Shown here: piece by piece, positions 7,469 through 15,424 of the stretch
Layout of the letters: each line of letters starts with the position of its first letter
How positions within the stretch are numbered: the first letter of the stretch is position 1
DNA from: Bacillota bacterium
GTDB taxonomy: Bacteria > Bacillota > Clostridia > DSM-8532
Assembly: GCA_023426765.1 (NCBI GenBank)
Contig: JAEZBW010000001.1
Location: 1 to 36,651 of the forward strand
Reading direction: 5' to 3'
DNA: 36,651 nucleotides
The notes under the pieces: model-generated
What the model saw: only the letters and a program-made list of their open reading frames with translations
Databases searched by the model: none
What the model was told of the DNA's origin: nothing
Program-made: the position numbers and the translations under genes

Positions 7469-8062
7469 ATGTTCAAATTCTGGGAGAGGTTCAGAAATTG
7501 GTTCGGTGAAAAAAAAGGCCGGCGGGGAATTGAAAATTTAGTCATAATCCTAATCCTTGGTGTAATAATTATCATAGTAGCAAGTTCATTTTTCAGTGAG
7601 GATCAGGATACCGCAAAAGAAGACAAACTACAGCCGGCAGTCGCCATAACATCAGAGCAACCCTTGGATGAAATCATGGAACTTGAACAGCGGCTTGTTC
7701 AAATTCTTTCGGAAATAGAAGGGGCAGGCCATGTAAAGGTAATGATAACCGGAGTTTCAGACGGAGAGGTGGTGCATGCGTTTAATCAGAGTGAACAAAG
7801 CAGTCTGCAGGAAGAACAGAATGAAGCTGGAATCGTGAATAAGACGGATGAAATCCGCAGAGAACAGGAACTGGTTTTTATGGATGGTAACTCGGGAGAA
7901 CGCATTCCGGTCGTAACGAAACGATACCGGCCGGAAATCAGGGGTGTGGTGGTGGTTGCAGACGGAGCCGGCAGCAATGTTGTCCGGCAGAATATCACAA
8001 ATGCGGTCGAAGTCCTGATGGGATTACCGGCGCACCGGATCCAGGTTTTAAAACGCAAATAA
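7469..8062 (+). CDS. spoIIIAG: Stage III sporulation protein AG
   Basis: A 197-aa single-pass membrane protein, with a hydrophobic helix at about residues 23-44 and then a periplasm-like domain that in B. subtilis forms the large SpoIIIAG ring. Family features include LEQRLVQILSEIEGAGHVKVMI and the C-terminal VVVADGAGSNVVRQNI-TNAVEVLMGLP. A GTG at 7460 is in frame, but AGGGGGAG at 7452-7459 abuts it. The ATG at 7469 is properly spaced and is taken as the start. Confidence 0.94.
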   Translation: MFKFWERFRNWFGEKKGRRGIENLVIILILGVIIIIVASSFFSEDQDTAKEDKLQPAVAITSEQPLDEIMELEQRLVQILSEIEGAGHVKVMITGVSDGEVVHAFNQSEQSSLQEEQNEAGIVNKTDEIRREQELVFMDGNSGERIPVVTKRYRPEIRGVVVVADGAGSNVVRQNITNAVEVLMGLPAHRIQVLKRK

Positions 8063-8087
8063 CTTTAATAGATGAGGTGGTGTCAGA

Positions 8088-8693
8088 ATGATGAATAAAA
8101 AACAAATCCTTGTAATTGCTTTGGTGGTAGTCATTATTGTTGCGGGAGTCCTTCAGTATACATACGGCAGGTCGGGCTATTCTTCACAGAAGGATCAGCA
8201 GGAGAGACTGGGGGAAGCCGTATATGTGGACAACATGAATGGCGATCTGGTTGATTTGTCTGCAAAGGAAAACGAGAATACCGATGTGGCCGAAGCCTCC
8301 GGAAATCCTACCGGAGAAGATTCCGCGATCGTTGCCGGTGCCGGGGACTATTTTGTTCAGGCCAGGCTTGACAGGGAATCCATCCGCAGCCGTCAGAAGG
8401 AAGAACTGCAGGAGATGACCAGCGGAGAGAACCTGAAAGGCGACATTAATGAGAAGGCGCAGGAAGAGTATCTTGATCTGATTAAACGTTCCGATATGGA
8501 GGCTACGATTGAATCTTTGGTGAAGCAAAGAGGGATTGAAGATGTCGTGGTTGTCATCGGAAGCACGGGAACAGTGGATCTGGTTGTGAAGGCAGACAGT
8601 CTCTCTCCAAGCCAGACTGCCCAGATCTCTGATATTGTCATCCGCCATGCAGGGGTTGATATGGAGGATATCCATATTAAAAACATGAATTGA
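8088..8693 (+). CDS. spoIIIAH: Stage III sporulation protein AH
   Basis: A 201-aa protein with one N-terminal membrane helix (residues 5-24) and a C-terminal ring-building domain. In B. subtilis SpoIIIAH binds forespore SpoIIQ across the intermembrane space, completing the channel. The C-terminal half (QEEYLDLIKRSDMEATIESL, then DVVVVIGSTGTVDLVVKAD and SLSPSQTAQISDIVIRHAGV) is characteristic. GATGAGGTGGTG precedes two adjacent ATGs (8088, 8091), so the start is uncertain by one codon. It ends the operon. Confidence 0.95.
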   Translation: MMNKKQILVIALVVVIIVAGVLQYTYGRSGYSSQKDQQERLGEAVYVDNMNGDLVDLSAKENENTDVAEASGNPTGEDSAIVAGAGDYFVQARLDRESIRSRQKEELQEMTSGENLKGDINEKAQEEYLDLIKRSDMEATIESLVKQRGIEDVVVVIGSTGTVDLVVKADSLSPSQTAQISDIVIRHAGVDMEDIHIKNMN

Positions 8694-8784
8694 TACCGTA
8701 GAAAACTCAGTGTCTCATTTCAGAACATGGAACGGAAACGGGTACATTGAAAAAACTGTGACGAAAGAAATAGTAACAAAGACT

Positions 8785-8865
8785 CCAGTGTTGAGAGGGT
8801 GGGCGAAAGCTCACCTTTTCAAGTATGCCACTGGGCGGGGCTTCACCCAGTGGCTCGAAAATAAT
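8785..8865 (+). ncRNA. Structured RNA region with mutually exclusive stems, class unknown
   Basis: A continuous 14-bp hairpin with a GAAA loop joins 8791-8804 to 8809-8822 (three G-T pairs). It is extended by CCAGTG (8785-8790) pairing with CACTGG (8829-8834) across a 6-nt bulge. The same 3' strand, GCCACTGGG (8827-8835), can instead pair over 9 bp with CCCAGTGGC (8846-8854). One segment with two partners, next to an intrinsic terminator, is the layout of an attenuator or riboswitch, yet no plus-strand gene follows before rpsT on the other strand. It could also be the spoIIIAH 3' end, a small RNA, or a remnant leader. Confidence 0.4.
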
Positions 8866-8893
8866 AAAAGTACGCTTAAAAACGTACTTTTTT
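8866..8893. terminator. Bidirectional intrinsic terminator between spoIIIAH and rpsT
   Basis: AAAAGTACG (8866-8874) pairs with CGTACTTTT (8883-8891) with an 8-nt loop; T residues run to 8893. The A-rich left flank gives T residues on the other strand too, so the site can end both spoIIIAH-side and rpsT transcription. Confidence 0.8.
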
Positions 8894-8939
8894 ATCAGGG
8901 ATATTTAAACTAATTGAGAAGCAAGATGCTCTGATTCAA

Positions 8940-9206
8940 TTATTCTGCAGCTTTCGCATTCAGAGCTTTCATCAGCTGTGACTTTTTTCTGGAGGCTGTA
9001 TTTTTATGAATCAACTTCCTGGAAGCGGCTTTGTCCAATTTACGAACAGCTGCTTTCAAAAGCTCCTGCTTATTTTCAGAGTTTCCGGTTATTGCTTCGT
9101 TATAACGGCGAAGGGCAGTTTTCAGTTCGGAACGTTTCACTTTATTCTGCTCGGTCTTCACCTTTGTGGTCTTCACTCTTTTAATAGCGGATTTAATATT
9201 CGGCAT
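8940..9206 (-). CDS. rpsT: 30S ribosomal protein S20
   Basis: An 88-aa, very basic protein, full length for S20, which binds 16S rRNA in the body of the 30S subunit. The family pattern is clear: MPNIKSAIKRVKTTKV at the start, then Lys/Arg-rich helices, and HKNTASRKKSQLMKALN at the end. The start (CAT at 9204-9206) has GGAGGTGA just upstream on the minus strand. It is divergent from gpr, the arrangement seen in Bacillus and many Clostridia. Confidence 0.97.
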   Translation of the reverse strand: MPNIKSAIKRVKTTKVKTEQNKVKRSELKTALRRYNEAITGNSENKQELLKAAVRKLDKAASRKLIHKNTASRKKSQLMKALNAKAAE

Positions 9207-9240
9207 TTTTTCACCTCCCGACGTTTAGTCAACACACAAT

Positions 9241-9269
9241 ATAATAGCATGAAGAAATCTGTTTGGCAA
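9241..9269 (-). promoter_or_regulatory. rpsT: Sigma-A promoter of rpsT
   Basis: Read on the minus strand, TTGCCA (9264-9269) and TATTAT (9241-9246) are separated by 17 nt. They lie about 35 nt before the rpsT start codon. Confidence 0.65.
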
Positions 9270-9289
9270 GAATTATTTGTCTCATCGAA

Positions 9290-9321
9290 TCATATTCTAT
9301 CCGCAATGGTAAAGAATATGA
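9290..9321. repeat. Inverted repeat upstream of gpr
   Basis: TCATATTCT (9290-9298) and AGAATATGA (9313-9321) form a perfect 9-bp inverted repeat with a 14-nt loop. It sits between the rpsT promoter and gpr and could be an operator or an AT-rich hairpin; no function can be assigned. I found no convincing sigma-F or sigma-G promoter in this 230-nt gap. Confidence 0.3.
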
Positions 9322-9438
9322 AGAGGAGCATGCATCATTTGCGAAAGTTTATGAATTTCGAATGTAAAAACCCGAAACCGTATGCTGAAATGGAAATTTC
9401 GCCGGGAAAAGGGTAAAAGGCACAGGGAGGAAATTACT

Positions 9439-10446
9439 ATGCAGGAGTTCACATCCATCAGGACAGACCTTGCACTGGAGGTTCATGAAAAAAACCAGCA
9501 GGACATGAAGCGTCAGGGGACGGCCAAAGCATATCCCTACGGGGAAGGGGTTGAGGTTGAGGAGGACGGGAACGAAAACATCCATGTCACCCGTGTAAAA
9601 ATAAGCTCTCCCGAAGGGGAAAAAAGCATCGGAAAACTCATGGGGAATTATATTACGCTGGATATCCCGAAGCTGAAGGAAAATGACCGGGACCTTTACG
9701 AGAATACCTGCCGGGCCGTAGCTTTTGAGCTTCAGCGCATCATTCATCTGGGTGAGAAGGATACGGTGCTGATCGTAGGTCTGGGAAACTGGAACATCAC
9801 GCCCGACGCATTGGGCCCGAAGGTTTCTTCCTATTTAATGGTTACGCGGCATCTGCATGAATATCTGCCCGAACAGGTGGATGACGGCGTCAGACCTGTG
9901 TGCGCAATATCACCAGGAGTTTTGGGGTTAACGGGAATTGAAACGAGTGACATTGTTAAAGGCGTTGTGGACAGGGTGAAGCCTTCTTTGGTGATCGCCA
10001 TCGATGCACTGGCCTCCCGCAAGATGAACCGTGTGAATACCACCATACAGATTGCCGATACGGGAATTTCTCCCGGTTCAGGCGTTGGCAACAAACGGGC
10101 GGAGCTCTCCAAAAAAACCCTGGGGGTGGATGTGATTGCCATCGGAGTGCCCACCGTGGTCGATGCCGCAACCATGGCCAACGACACCATCGAGCTGGTG
10201 ATTGACAGTCTGCTCAACCATTCCCAGGAGGGCACGGATTTTTATCAGATGCTGAAAAACATGGAACAGAATGATAAATATACCCTGATCAAAGAGGTTC
10301 TGGAACCTTACGGCGGAAATCTGGTGGTTACGCCGAAGGAAATGGACGATGTGATTGAGCGGGTTTCAAAGGTCGTGGCCAACGGCATTAACCTGGCACT
10401 GCATAAAAACATCGGCTTCAATGATATCGATCGGTATTTGCAATAA
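9439..10446 (+). CDS. gpr: GPR endopeptidase (spore germination protease)
   Basis: GPR is an aspartic-type protease made in the forespore as a zymogen; on germination it cleaves alpha/beta SASPs to free spore DNA and supply amino acids. This 335-aa protein starts MQEFTSIRTDLALEVHE, the expected autoprocessed propeptide region. Core family motifs follow: VLIVGLGNWNITPDALGP, then ETSDIVKGVVDRVKPSLVIAIDALASR and DTGISPGSGVGNKR. The frame opens at 9382, but the ATG at 9439 has GGGAGG upstream and gives the family start. A target SASP is encoded at 27295-27504. Confidence 0.96.
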   Translation: MQEFTSIRTDLALEVHEKNQQDMKRQGTAKAYPYGEGVEVEEDGNENIHVTRVKISSPEGEKSIGKLMGNYITLDIPKLKENDRDLYENTCRAVAFELQRIIHLGEKDTVLIVGLGNWNITPDALGPKVSSYLMVTRHLHEYLPEQVDDGVRPVCAISPGVLGLTGIETSDIVKGVVDRVKPSLVIAIDALASRKMNRVNTTIQIADTGISPGSGVGNKRAELSKKTLGVDVIAIGVPTVVDAATMANDTIELVIDSLLNHSQEGTDFYQMLKNMEQNDKYTLIKEVLEPYGGNLVVTPKEMDDVIERVSKVVANGINLALHKNIGFNDIDRYLQ

Positions 10447-10675
10447 TTGTCTTCAAGCTATTTGGGGCTTTATCTGAAAATCATTTTATAGTATGATAAA
10501 CAACAGGACATTTTCATCGGTGCCGATTGAAGAGAAAAGACCTCATGCACACAGGCACAGCCTTACCGGTGCTTTGCATCCGGCAGCCTGTAAATCATCC
10601 GGCAATCCAATGAAAAGGTGCAACAGCTTCAGGCAATTACGGCCTGAAAATAAGTCTTCCTTGGGGGTTAACGAT

Positions 10676-11614
10676 TTGAAGCGCAATTTGAGGGATCCGG
10701 ATAATGATATGTTCAGAAATGGCAGAAAGAACTATCGCGTGAAAAAAATACCCAGGTTTGTCGCCGCATTGGCCGTGCTGGTGCTGAGCATTATCACACT
10801 GTTTCTTGTCACGCGTAATGATTCGCAGCTGATAAAGGATGTCATGTCTGCGATTGCACCTACCCCTTCGCCCACCCCTTCGCCCACACCCACACCCTCA
10901 CCAACGCCCACTCCATCACCAACACCGACGCCGATACCCATCAGCAGAGTGACTGTTGTCGTCGATCCGGGGCATGGGGGTTACGATCCCGGAACGGTCT
11001 CTCCCTTTGAAGATAATTTTTATGAAAAAGAGGTTACCCTGGACATTGGTCTGCGCGTGAAGGAAAAGCTGGAACAGGCTGGTATTCAGGTGGTCATGAC
11101 CCGGGACACCGACACAGCGCTGCACGATTTCTGGAAGGCAGATGTCTGGGAGCGGGCCAGAATTGCCAATGAAGCGAAAGCCACATTTTTTGTCAGCATT
11201 CATGTGAACGCTTTTAAGGGGAAAAATGCCTCGGTTTACAATGGAACCTTAATTTATCATCAGGGTTATCAGTATGGAGAATTCAGCAGCAAGGAGTTTG
11301 CCCAAATCATGGGCGAAGAAATAGATGCGGTTACCGATACCAAATTTAACGGGACCGTCAAAGATGATTTCGGCGTCACAAGGCTGTCGGAAATGCCTGC
11401 CCTTTTGGTGGAAACGGCTTACATCACAAGTCCCGAAGATCATCAGCGTCTAAAATCCAATGAATTCCGGGAAAACATGGCCGAGGGGATCGTGAACGGA
11501 ACCCTGCGCAGCCTTGAAAAGCTTGGAGCTTTCAACAAGGATGGGGTATACAGGATTCCGGACGAACAGCGGGCAGCTTTTCTAGCGTCGGTCCCACCGC
11601 TCCCGGAGTACTAA
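10676..11614 (+). CDS. Membrane-anchored N-acetylmuramoyl-L-alanine amidase (Amidase_3) with Pro/Thr linker
   Basis: Predicted zinc amidase cleaving the bond between muramic acid and the stem peptide. Order: a basic N-terminus, one membrane helix (about residues 26-46), a Pro-Thr/Pro-Ser linker (about 61-90), then an Amidase_3 domain. Zinc ligands are visible as His in VVDPGHGGYDPG, Glu in NFYEKEVTLD and His in FVSIHVNAF, and the catalytic Glu is in LLVETAYITSPED. The TTG at 10676 is chosen because GGGGG lies 8 nt upstream; the frame runs back to 10493 without support, and an ATG at 10709 is an alternative. It directly follows gpr, where Bacillus has spoIIP, but SpoIIP belongs to a different family. 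Confidence 0.88.
   Translation: MKRNLRDPDNDMFRNGRKNYRVKKIPRFVAALAVLVLSIITLFLVTRNDSQLIKDVMSAIAPTPSPTPSPTPTPSPTPTPSPTPTPIPISRVTVVVDPGHGGYDPGTVSPFEDNFYEKEVTLDIGLRVKEKLEQAGIQVVMTRDTDTALHDFWKADVWERARIANEAKATFFVSIHVNAFKGKNASVYNGTLIYHQGYQYGEFSSKEFAQIMGEEIDAVTDTKFNGTVKDDFGVTRLSEMPALLVETAYITSPEDHQRLKSNEFRENMAEGIVNGTLRSLEKLGAFNKDGVYRIPDEQRAAFLASVPPLPEY
10860..10937 (+). repeat. Pro-Thr/Pro-Ser codon repeat of the amidase linker
   Basis: Degenerate tandem CCN-ACN/TCN codons spell alternating Pro-Thr and Pro-Ser for about 26 residues. It is an in-gene low-complexity linker, likely prone to length change by slippage, and would hold the amidase domain away from the membrane. Confidence 0.85.
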
Positions 11615-11690
11615 TAAACAGTTTGGCCTGGCAGAAAGCATCGGGGTTTCCTGCCAATCCGCGATAAATGCGGAGTTCTGGAGGTGCCAT

Positions 11691-13676
11691 ATGAGCGAAC
11701 AGCTTCAGAAAATGAAACAACTGGTTGAAAAACTAAATGAAGCAGCAAAGGCTTACTATCAGGAAAACCGTGAGATCATGCCCAACATCGAATATGACCG
11801 GCTGTATGACGAATTGCTTGCGCTTGAAGAGGAAACGGGCGTTGTGCTCTCCGACAGCCCCACTGTCCGGGTAGGCTACGAGCTGATGACCAATCTTCCG
11901 AAGGAAGCCCATGAAAGCCCTATGTTGTCGCTGGACAAAACCAAGGAACTCAGCGCTTTGCAGCAGTGGCTCGGGGATAAGAAGGGCCTGCTTTCCTGGA
12001 AGCTGGACGGCCTGACGATCGTTTTAACCTATGACGGCGGAAAGCTGTTAAAGGCTGTCACCCGAGGCAATGGCGAGGTGGGAGAGGTGATCACCAACAA
12101 TGTCAGGGTGTTCAGAAATATTCCCGTCACCATCCCCTTCAAAGGGAACCTTGTACTCCGGGGAGAAGCGGTTATCAGTTATTCCGACTTTGATAAAATT
12201 AACAGTGAAATCGCTGAAACCGATGCAAAATACAAGAACCCGCGCAATCTCTGCAGCGGATCGGTTCGCCAGTTAAACAACCAAATTACCGCCGAGCGCA
12301 ATGTATACCTGTACGCAGTCACCCTCGTGAAGGCCGAAGGGGTGGATTTTCAAAATTCCAGGCAGGAACAGATGACCTGGATGAAGCGTCAGGGCTTCGA
12401 TGTGGTTGTGTATCGGCTGGTTGATGCTGCCGATCTGGAAGAAGCCGTTGCTTCGTTTACACGCGAAATCGAAGGAAGCGACCTTCCCGCAGACGGGCTG
12501 GTGCTTACGATTGATGATATCGCTTATGGACTATCACTGGGCCGGACGGCCAAATTCCCCAGAGATGCCATCGCTTTCAAATGGCAGGACGAAATTCGCG
12601 AAACCAAGCTTGTCGAAATTGAGTGGAGTGCGTCCAGAACGGGCTTAATCAACCCGATTGCTGTTTTCGAACCCGTGGAACTGGAAGGAACCACCGTCAG
12701 GCGGGCAAGCGTACATAATGTCAGCATTCTCGAAGCCCTTGAGCTTGGTGTCGGAGATACCATCGGCGTATACAAGGCCAATATGATCATTCCGCAGATC
12801 GCTCTTAACATGACCCGAAGCGGTACCGCGCAAATACCGCAGCAGTGCCCGGTGTGCGGAGGAAATACAACCATCCGGCAGGAAAATGGCGTAAAATCCC
12901 TGTTCTGTACAAATGAAAACTGTCTGGCGAAACAGATCAAGGCGTTCACTCATTTTGTCAGCAGAGATGCCATCAATATCGAAGGTTTATCGGAAGCCAC
13001 CCTTGAAAAATTTATCTCAAAGGGTTTTATCCGGGAGTATGCAGATATCTTCCGCCTGGATCGATATCAGGATGAAATCATTCAGATGGAGGGCTTCGGG
13101 GAAAAATCCTGGCAGAAGCTGAACGAGGCTGTCAATAAAGCCAGAAAAACCAATGCCGTAAGGCTTCTTTACAGCCTGGGCATTCCCAATATCGGGCTTG
13201 CCAATGCCAAACTGATTTGCAGAAAACTGAACCATGACTGGAACAATATTAGCCAGGCAACCTGGGAGCAGCTGATACAGATCAGTGGCATCGGCGAAGT
13301 GATGGTTCAGGAATTCCTGCGCTTTTTCAGCAATGAAAAAACACGGGAGGTTCTGGACAATCTGCTGGCAGAACTTGAGCTATCTGCTCCTGAAGCTTCT
13401 TCAGCCGCACCTTTATTTGAAGATGTCCAGTTTGTGATCACCGGCAGCGTCGAACATTTTAAAAACAGAAATGATTTAAAGGACACCATCGAGAAGCTTG
13501 GCGGGAAAGTAACTGATTCGGTCACGGCAAAGACGCACTACCTGATCAACAATGATAAAATGTCGGGTTCCTCCAAAAATAAAAAGGCAAAGGAACTGGG
13601 CATTCCCATCCTGTCGGAAAAGCAATTCCTGGAATGGCTGAACAGCGGCAATAAACCTGCAGAAGAGTCATCCTGA
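11691..13676 (+). CDS. ligA: NAD-dependent DNA ligase, LigA family (divergent clostridial type)
   Basis: LigA seals nicks in duplex DNA using NAD. Order in this 661-aa protein: Ia-like N-terminal helices, nucleotidyltransferase with the adenylated lysine in WKLDGL (Lys104), OB fold, a four-Cys zinc finger (CPVCGG and CTNENC near residues 387-407), helix-hairpin-helix region with IPNIGLANAK, and a C-terminal BRCT domain. Several motifs depart from the textbook E. coli type: TRGNGEVGEVITNN in place of RGDG-GEDVT, and AIAFKWQDE in place of the usual AYKFP. I believe this variant occurs in other Clostridia. GGAGG precedes the ATG at 11691. No second ligase is visible, so whether it is the only LigA is unknown. 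Confidence 0.88.
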   Translation: MSEQLQKMKQLVEKLNEAAKAYYQENREIMPNIEYDRLYDELLALEEETGVVLSDSPTVRVGYELMTNLPKEAHESPMLSLDKTKELSALQQWLGDKKGLLSWKLDGLTIVLTYDGGKLLKAVTRGNGEVGEVITNNVRVFRNIPVTIPFKGNLVLRGEAVISYSDFDKINSEIAETDAKYKNPRNLCSGSVRQLNNQITAERNVYLYAVTLVKAEGVDFQNSRQEQMTWMKRQGFDVVVYRLVDAADLEEAVASFTREIEGSDLPADGLVLTIDDIAYGLSLGRTAKFPRDAIAFKWQDEIRETKLVEIEWSASRTGLINPIAVFEPVELEGTTVRRASVHNVSILEALELGVGDTIGVYKANMIIPQIALNMTRSGTAQIPQQCPVCGGNTTIRQENGVKSLFCTNENCLAKQIKAFTHFVSRDAINIEGLSEATLEKFISKGFIREYADIFRLDRYQDEIIQMEGFGEKSWQKLNEAVNKARKTNAVRLLYSLGIPNIGLANAKLICRKLNHDWNNISQATWEQLIQISGIGEVMVQEFLRFFSNEKTREVLDNLLAELELSAPEASSAAPLFEDVQFVITGSVEHFKNRNDLKDTIEKLGGKVTDSVTAKTHYLINNDKMSGSSKNKKAKELGIPILSEKQFLEWLNSGNKPAEESS

Positions 13677-13738
13677 TCATTCCATTTGCATTGTTCAATA
13701 TTCACCATGAAACCGCGCAATTCTCTCTGAAATTGATA

Positions 13739-13767
13739 TTGTTTTCAACACTCCGATTTTCTATAAT
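13739..13767 (+). promoter_or_regulatory. Sigma-A-type promoter upstream of the small gene at 13928
   Basis: TTGTTT (13739-13744) and a perfect TATAAT (13762-13767) are separated by 17 nt. It would start transcription near 13774, giving a leader of about 150 nt. Confidence 0.55.
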
Positions 13768-13927
13768 AGGGTTATCACCCTGATATGACTTTCAGGGAAA
13801 TCTCCCCCGTCGGCAAGGCTGCAGAAAACTCCGGGCCTTACCGGACGACCGGATGAGCGTTGAAAATGGTTCAGTGTATGACTGGTCTTCCTGTTTGAAG
13901 CCAGCCCGGAGAGGAATAGATAAAATC
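13768..13927 (+). promoter_or_regulatory. Structured leader of the 13928 gene
   Basis: A 5-bp hairpin (AGGGT 13768-13772 with ACCCT 13777-13781) overlaps the likely start site. Further on, AAGGC (13815-13819) pairs with GCCTT (13835-13839), extended by GTCGG (13809-13813) against CC-G-GAC (13841-13846) with bulges. A GGGAAATCTCCC hairpin lies between them. It does not match a riboswitch class I know. A frame starting at 13853 crosses it without a ribosome binding site. Confidence 0.3.
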
Positions 13928-14194
13928 ATGGCCGAAACACGCAGAAATGCCGCAGTAAAGGACGACAGCAATGGTCCCAGTCTCATGTATACCCTGCATG
14001 CTATCTCCCGTATGAGTAAAGACGAAATTGATTTGCTGAAGAAACTGAGAAAATCCAGAGAGCCCGAAGCCCCCCTGAATGAGGACGAAAATAGTATCCT
14101 TCCGCATATTCTGGAGGGATTTAATGTTAAAACGATCCAGGAGGTACTTGCCGCCGTGGATCATTTTCAACTATTTGAACTGTATGATTTTTAA
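13928..14194 (+). CDS. Small hypothetical protein
   Basis: I do not recognise this 88-aa protein. It is charged and helical in appearance, without a signal or membrane segment; the C-terminal half (SILPHILEGFNVKTIQEVLAAVDHF) looks like a compact helical domain. The frame opens at 13853, but an AGGA about 12 nt before the ATG at 13928 is the better, if weak, support for a start. It has its own likely promoter and lies 113 nt before the HD-GYP gene, so the two may be transcribed together. No function is proposed. Confidence 0.6.
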   Translation: MAETRRNAAVKDDSNGPSLMYTLHAISRMSKDEIDLLKKLRKSREPEAPLNEDENSILPHILEGFNVKTIQEVLAAVDHFQLFELYDF

Positions 14195-14307
14195 GTAAAA
14201 TGTTTACAAAATGATAAACTTGGTAGAAATAAGATGCAGGGGTTCATCAGATAAATCTGCTGTAACAGTTCATCACAAAAGAACTGGCAGATACGGAGGT
14301 CTGTAGG

Positions 14308-15390
14308 TTGGATAGGAAAATCAAGGTCAGCATTGATGCCTGTTTGCCCGGAATGGTAACTGCTGAAACAATTTACAACAAATACGGGGCGGTCATCGTA
14401 TGGGAAAACACAAAACTGGATGATTCGGCAATCAATCGGCTGAAGGATTTCAGGATGGATGCCATTTATATTCTGGAATCCAGTCTGCCATACAAGCAGA
14501 ACCAGTCCGAGGCGGAAATGCCCGCACCAAGGGCTTTGGTCAGGGAAGAAGATATTCCGTTCACCGAAGCTTATGAAAAAGACACGGATGAATTCAAAAC
14601 GGTTCTGCATGATTTATCCATTGGGAAAACCATCAGCCTGAACAAAACGATTGAAATTGCCAATTCGGTTTTTTCCAGGAAAAATGACAACCGTGAAATT
14701 ATTGATTGCATTACGCAAATCCGTAAAGTGGATGAATACACTTATTACCACAGTGTCAACGTTTCTCTGCTGGCCATGCTGATAGGAAAGTGGATGAAGC
14801 TCGGTTCCGATGATATCTATATGCTCGTCCAGGCAGGGCTGCTGCATGATATCGGAAAAAGCCTGATACCCGCTGAAATTCTGAACAAGCCCGGAAAGCT
14901 GACCGAAGAAGAGTTGATGAACGTGAAAAAACACGCCGAATATGGTTATTATCTGGTCAGACATCTGAAAGGGATAGACAAAAGGGTATCCGAAGCGGTT
15001 TACCACCACCATGAGCGTGAGGATGGTTCGGGATACCCCCTGGGCCTGCCCGGCGACCAGATCTCGCAGTTTGCCAAAATCCTGGGGGTGGCCGACACCT
15101 TTGACGCGATGACGGCAAACCGGACCTATAAACTGAAGGAATCGCCCTTCCGCGTTTTTGACCTGATGCAGAATGGCTGCTTCGGGTATCTCGATCCCGT
15201 TATTCTGGATACATTCCTGGCACATATTTCACATTATTATATCGGATATAAGGTGAAGCTGAGCGACGGACGAATTGCGGAAGTGGTATATATCAACCGC
15301 CAGCTGTATGGCAAGCCCGTTCTGAAGGTAGATGATGCCTATCTGGATATGTCTGTGGCAAAAAATGTTACCATTGAAGAGGTCGTCTGA
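14308..15390 (+). CDS. HD-GYP domain protein (predicted c-di-GMP phosphodiesterase)
   Basis: A 360-aa cytoplasmic protein without membrane segments. Residues 1-110 form an N-terminal domain of the type often preceding HD-GYP (KVSIDACLPGMVTAETIYNK). The HD-GYP domain spans about 120-310: HD in GLLHDIGKSLIP (His179-Asp180 approximately), HAEYGYYLVRHL, and the GYP signature in YHHHEREDGSGYPLGLPGDQI, followed by ADTFDAMTANR. These residues fit an active phosphodiesterase. A short C-terminal domain follows. The TTG at 14308 has GGAGG 8 nt upstream. Likely links c-di-GMP to motility or sporulation, but its partner is not visible. Confidence 0.9.
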   Translation: MDRKIKVSIDACLPGMVTAETIYNKYGAVIVWENTKLDDSAINRLKDFRMDAIYILESSLPYKQNQSEAEMPAPRALVREEDIPFTEAYEKDTDEFKTVLHDLSIGKTISLNKTIEIANSVFSRKNDNREIIDCITQIRKVDEYTYYHSVNVSLLAMLIGKWMKLGSDDIYMLVQAGLLHDIGKSLIPAEILNKPGKLTEEELMNVKKHAEYGYYLVRHLKGIDKRVSEAVYHHHEREDGSGYPLGLPGDQISQFAKILGVADTFDAMTANRTYKLKESPFRVFDLMQNGCFGYLDPVILDTFLAHISHYYIGYKVKLSDGRIAEVVYINRQLYGKPVLKVDDAYLDMSVAKNVTIEEVV

Positions 15391-15424
15391 GTTTCAGGCT
15401 GTTCCGGTGTTTATAAGCAAGTGT

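Noticed and set aside
8821..8854. Cobalamin riboswitch suggested by GCCACTG
   Set aside because: The motif is part of a simple 9-bp stem; the other B12-box elements are missing.
8745..8893. Complete T-box riboswitch
   Set aside because: GAAATAGTA and a GAGAGGGTG...GAAA hairpin recall stem I, but the conserved T-box (TGGNACCGCG) and a downstream target gene are absent.
8710..8913. 67-codon frame after spoIIIAH
   Set aside because: No ribosome binding site, no family pattern, and it runs through the stems and the terminator at 8785-8893.
10493..10675. N-terminal extension of the amidase from ATG 10493
   Set aside because: No ribosome binding site, the ATG sits in a promoter-like AT-rich stretch, and TTG 10676 has a well-spaced GGGGG.
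10860..10937. CRISPR-like or intergenic tandem repeat
   Set aside because: The repeat is in frame and codes for the Pro-Thr/Ser linker of the amidase.
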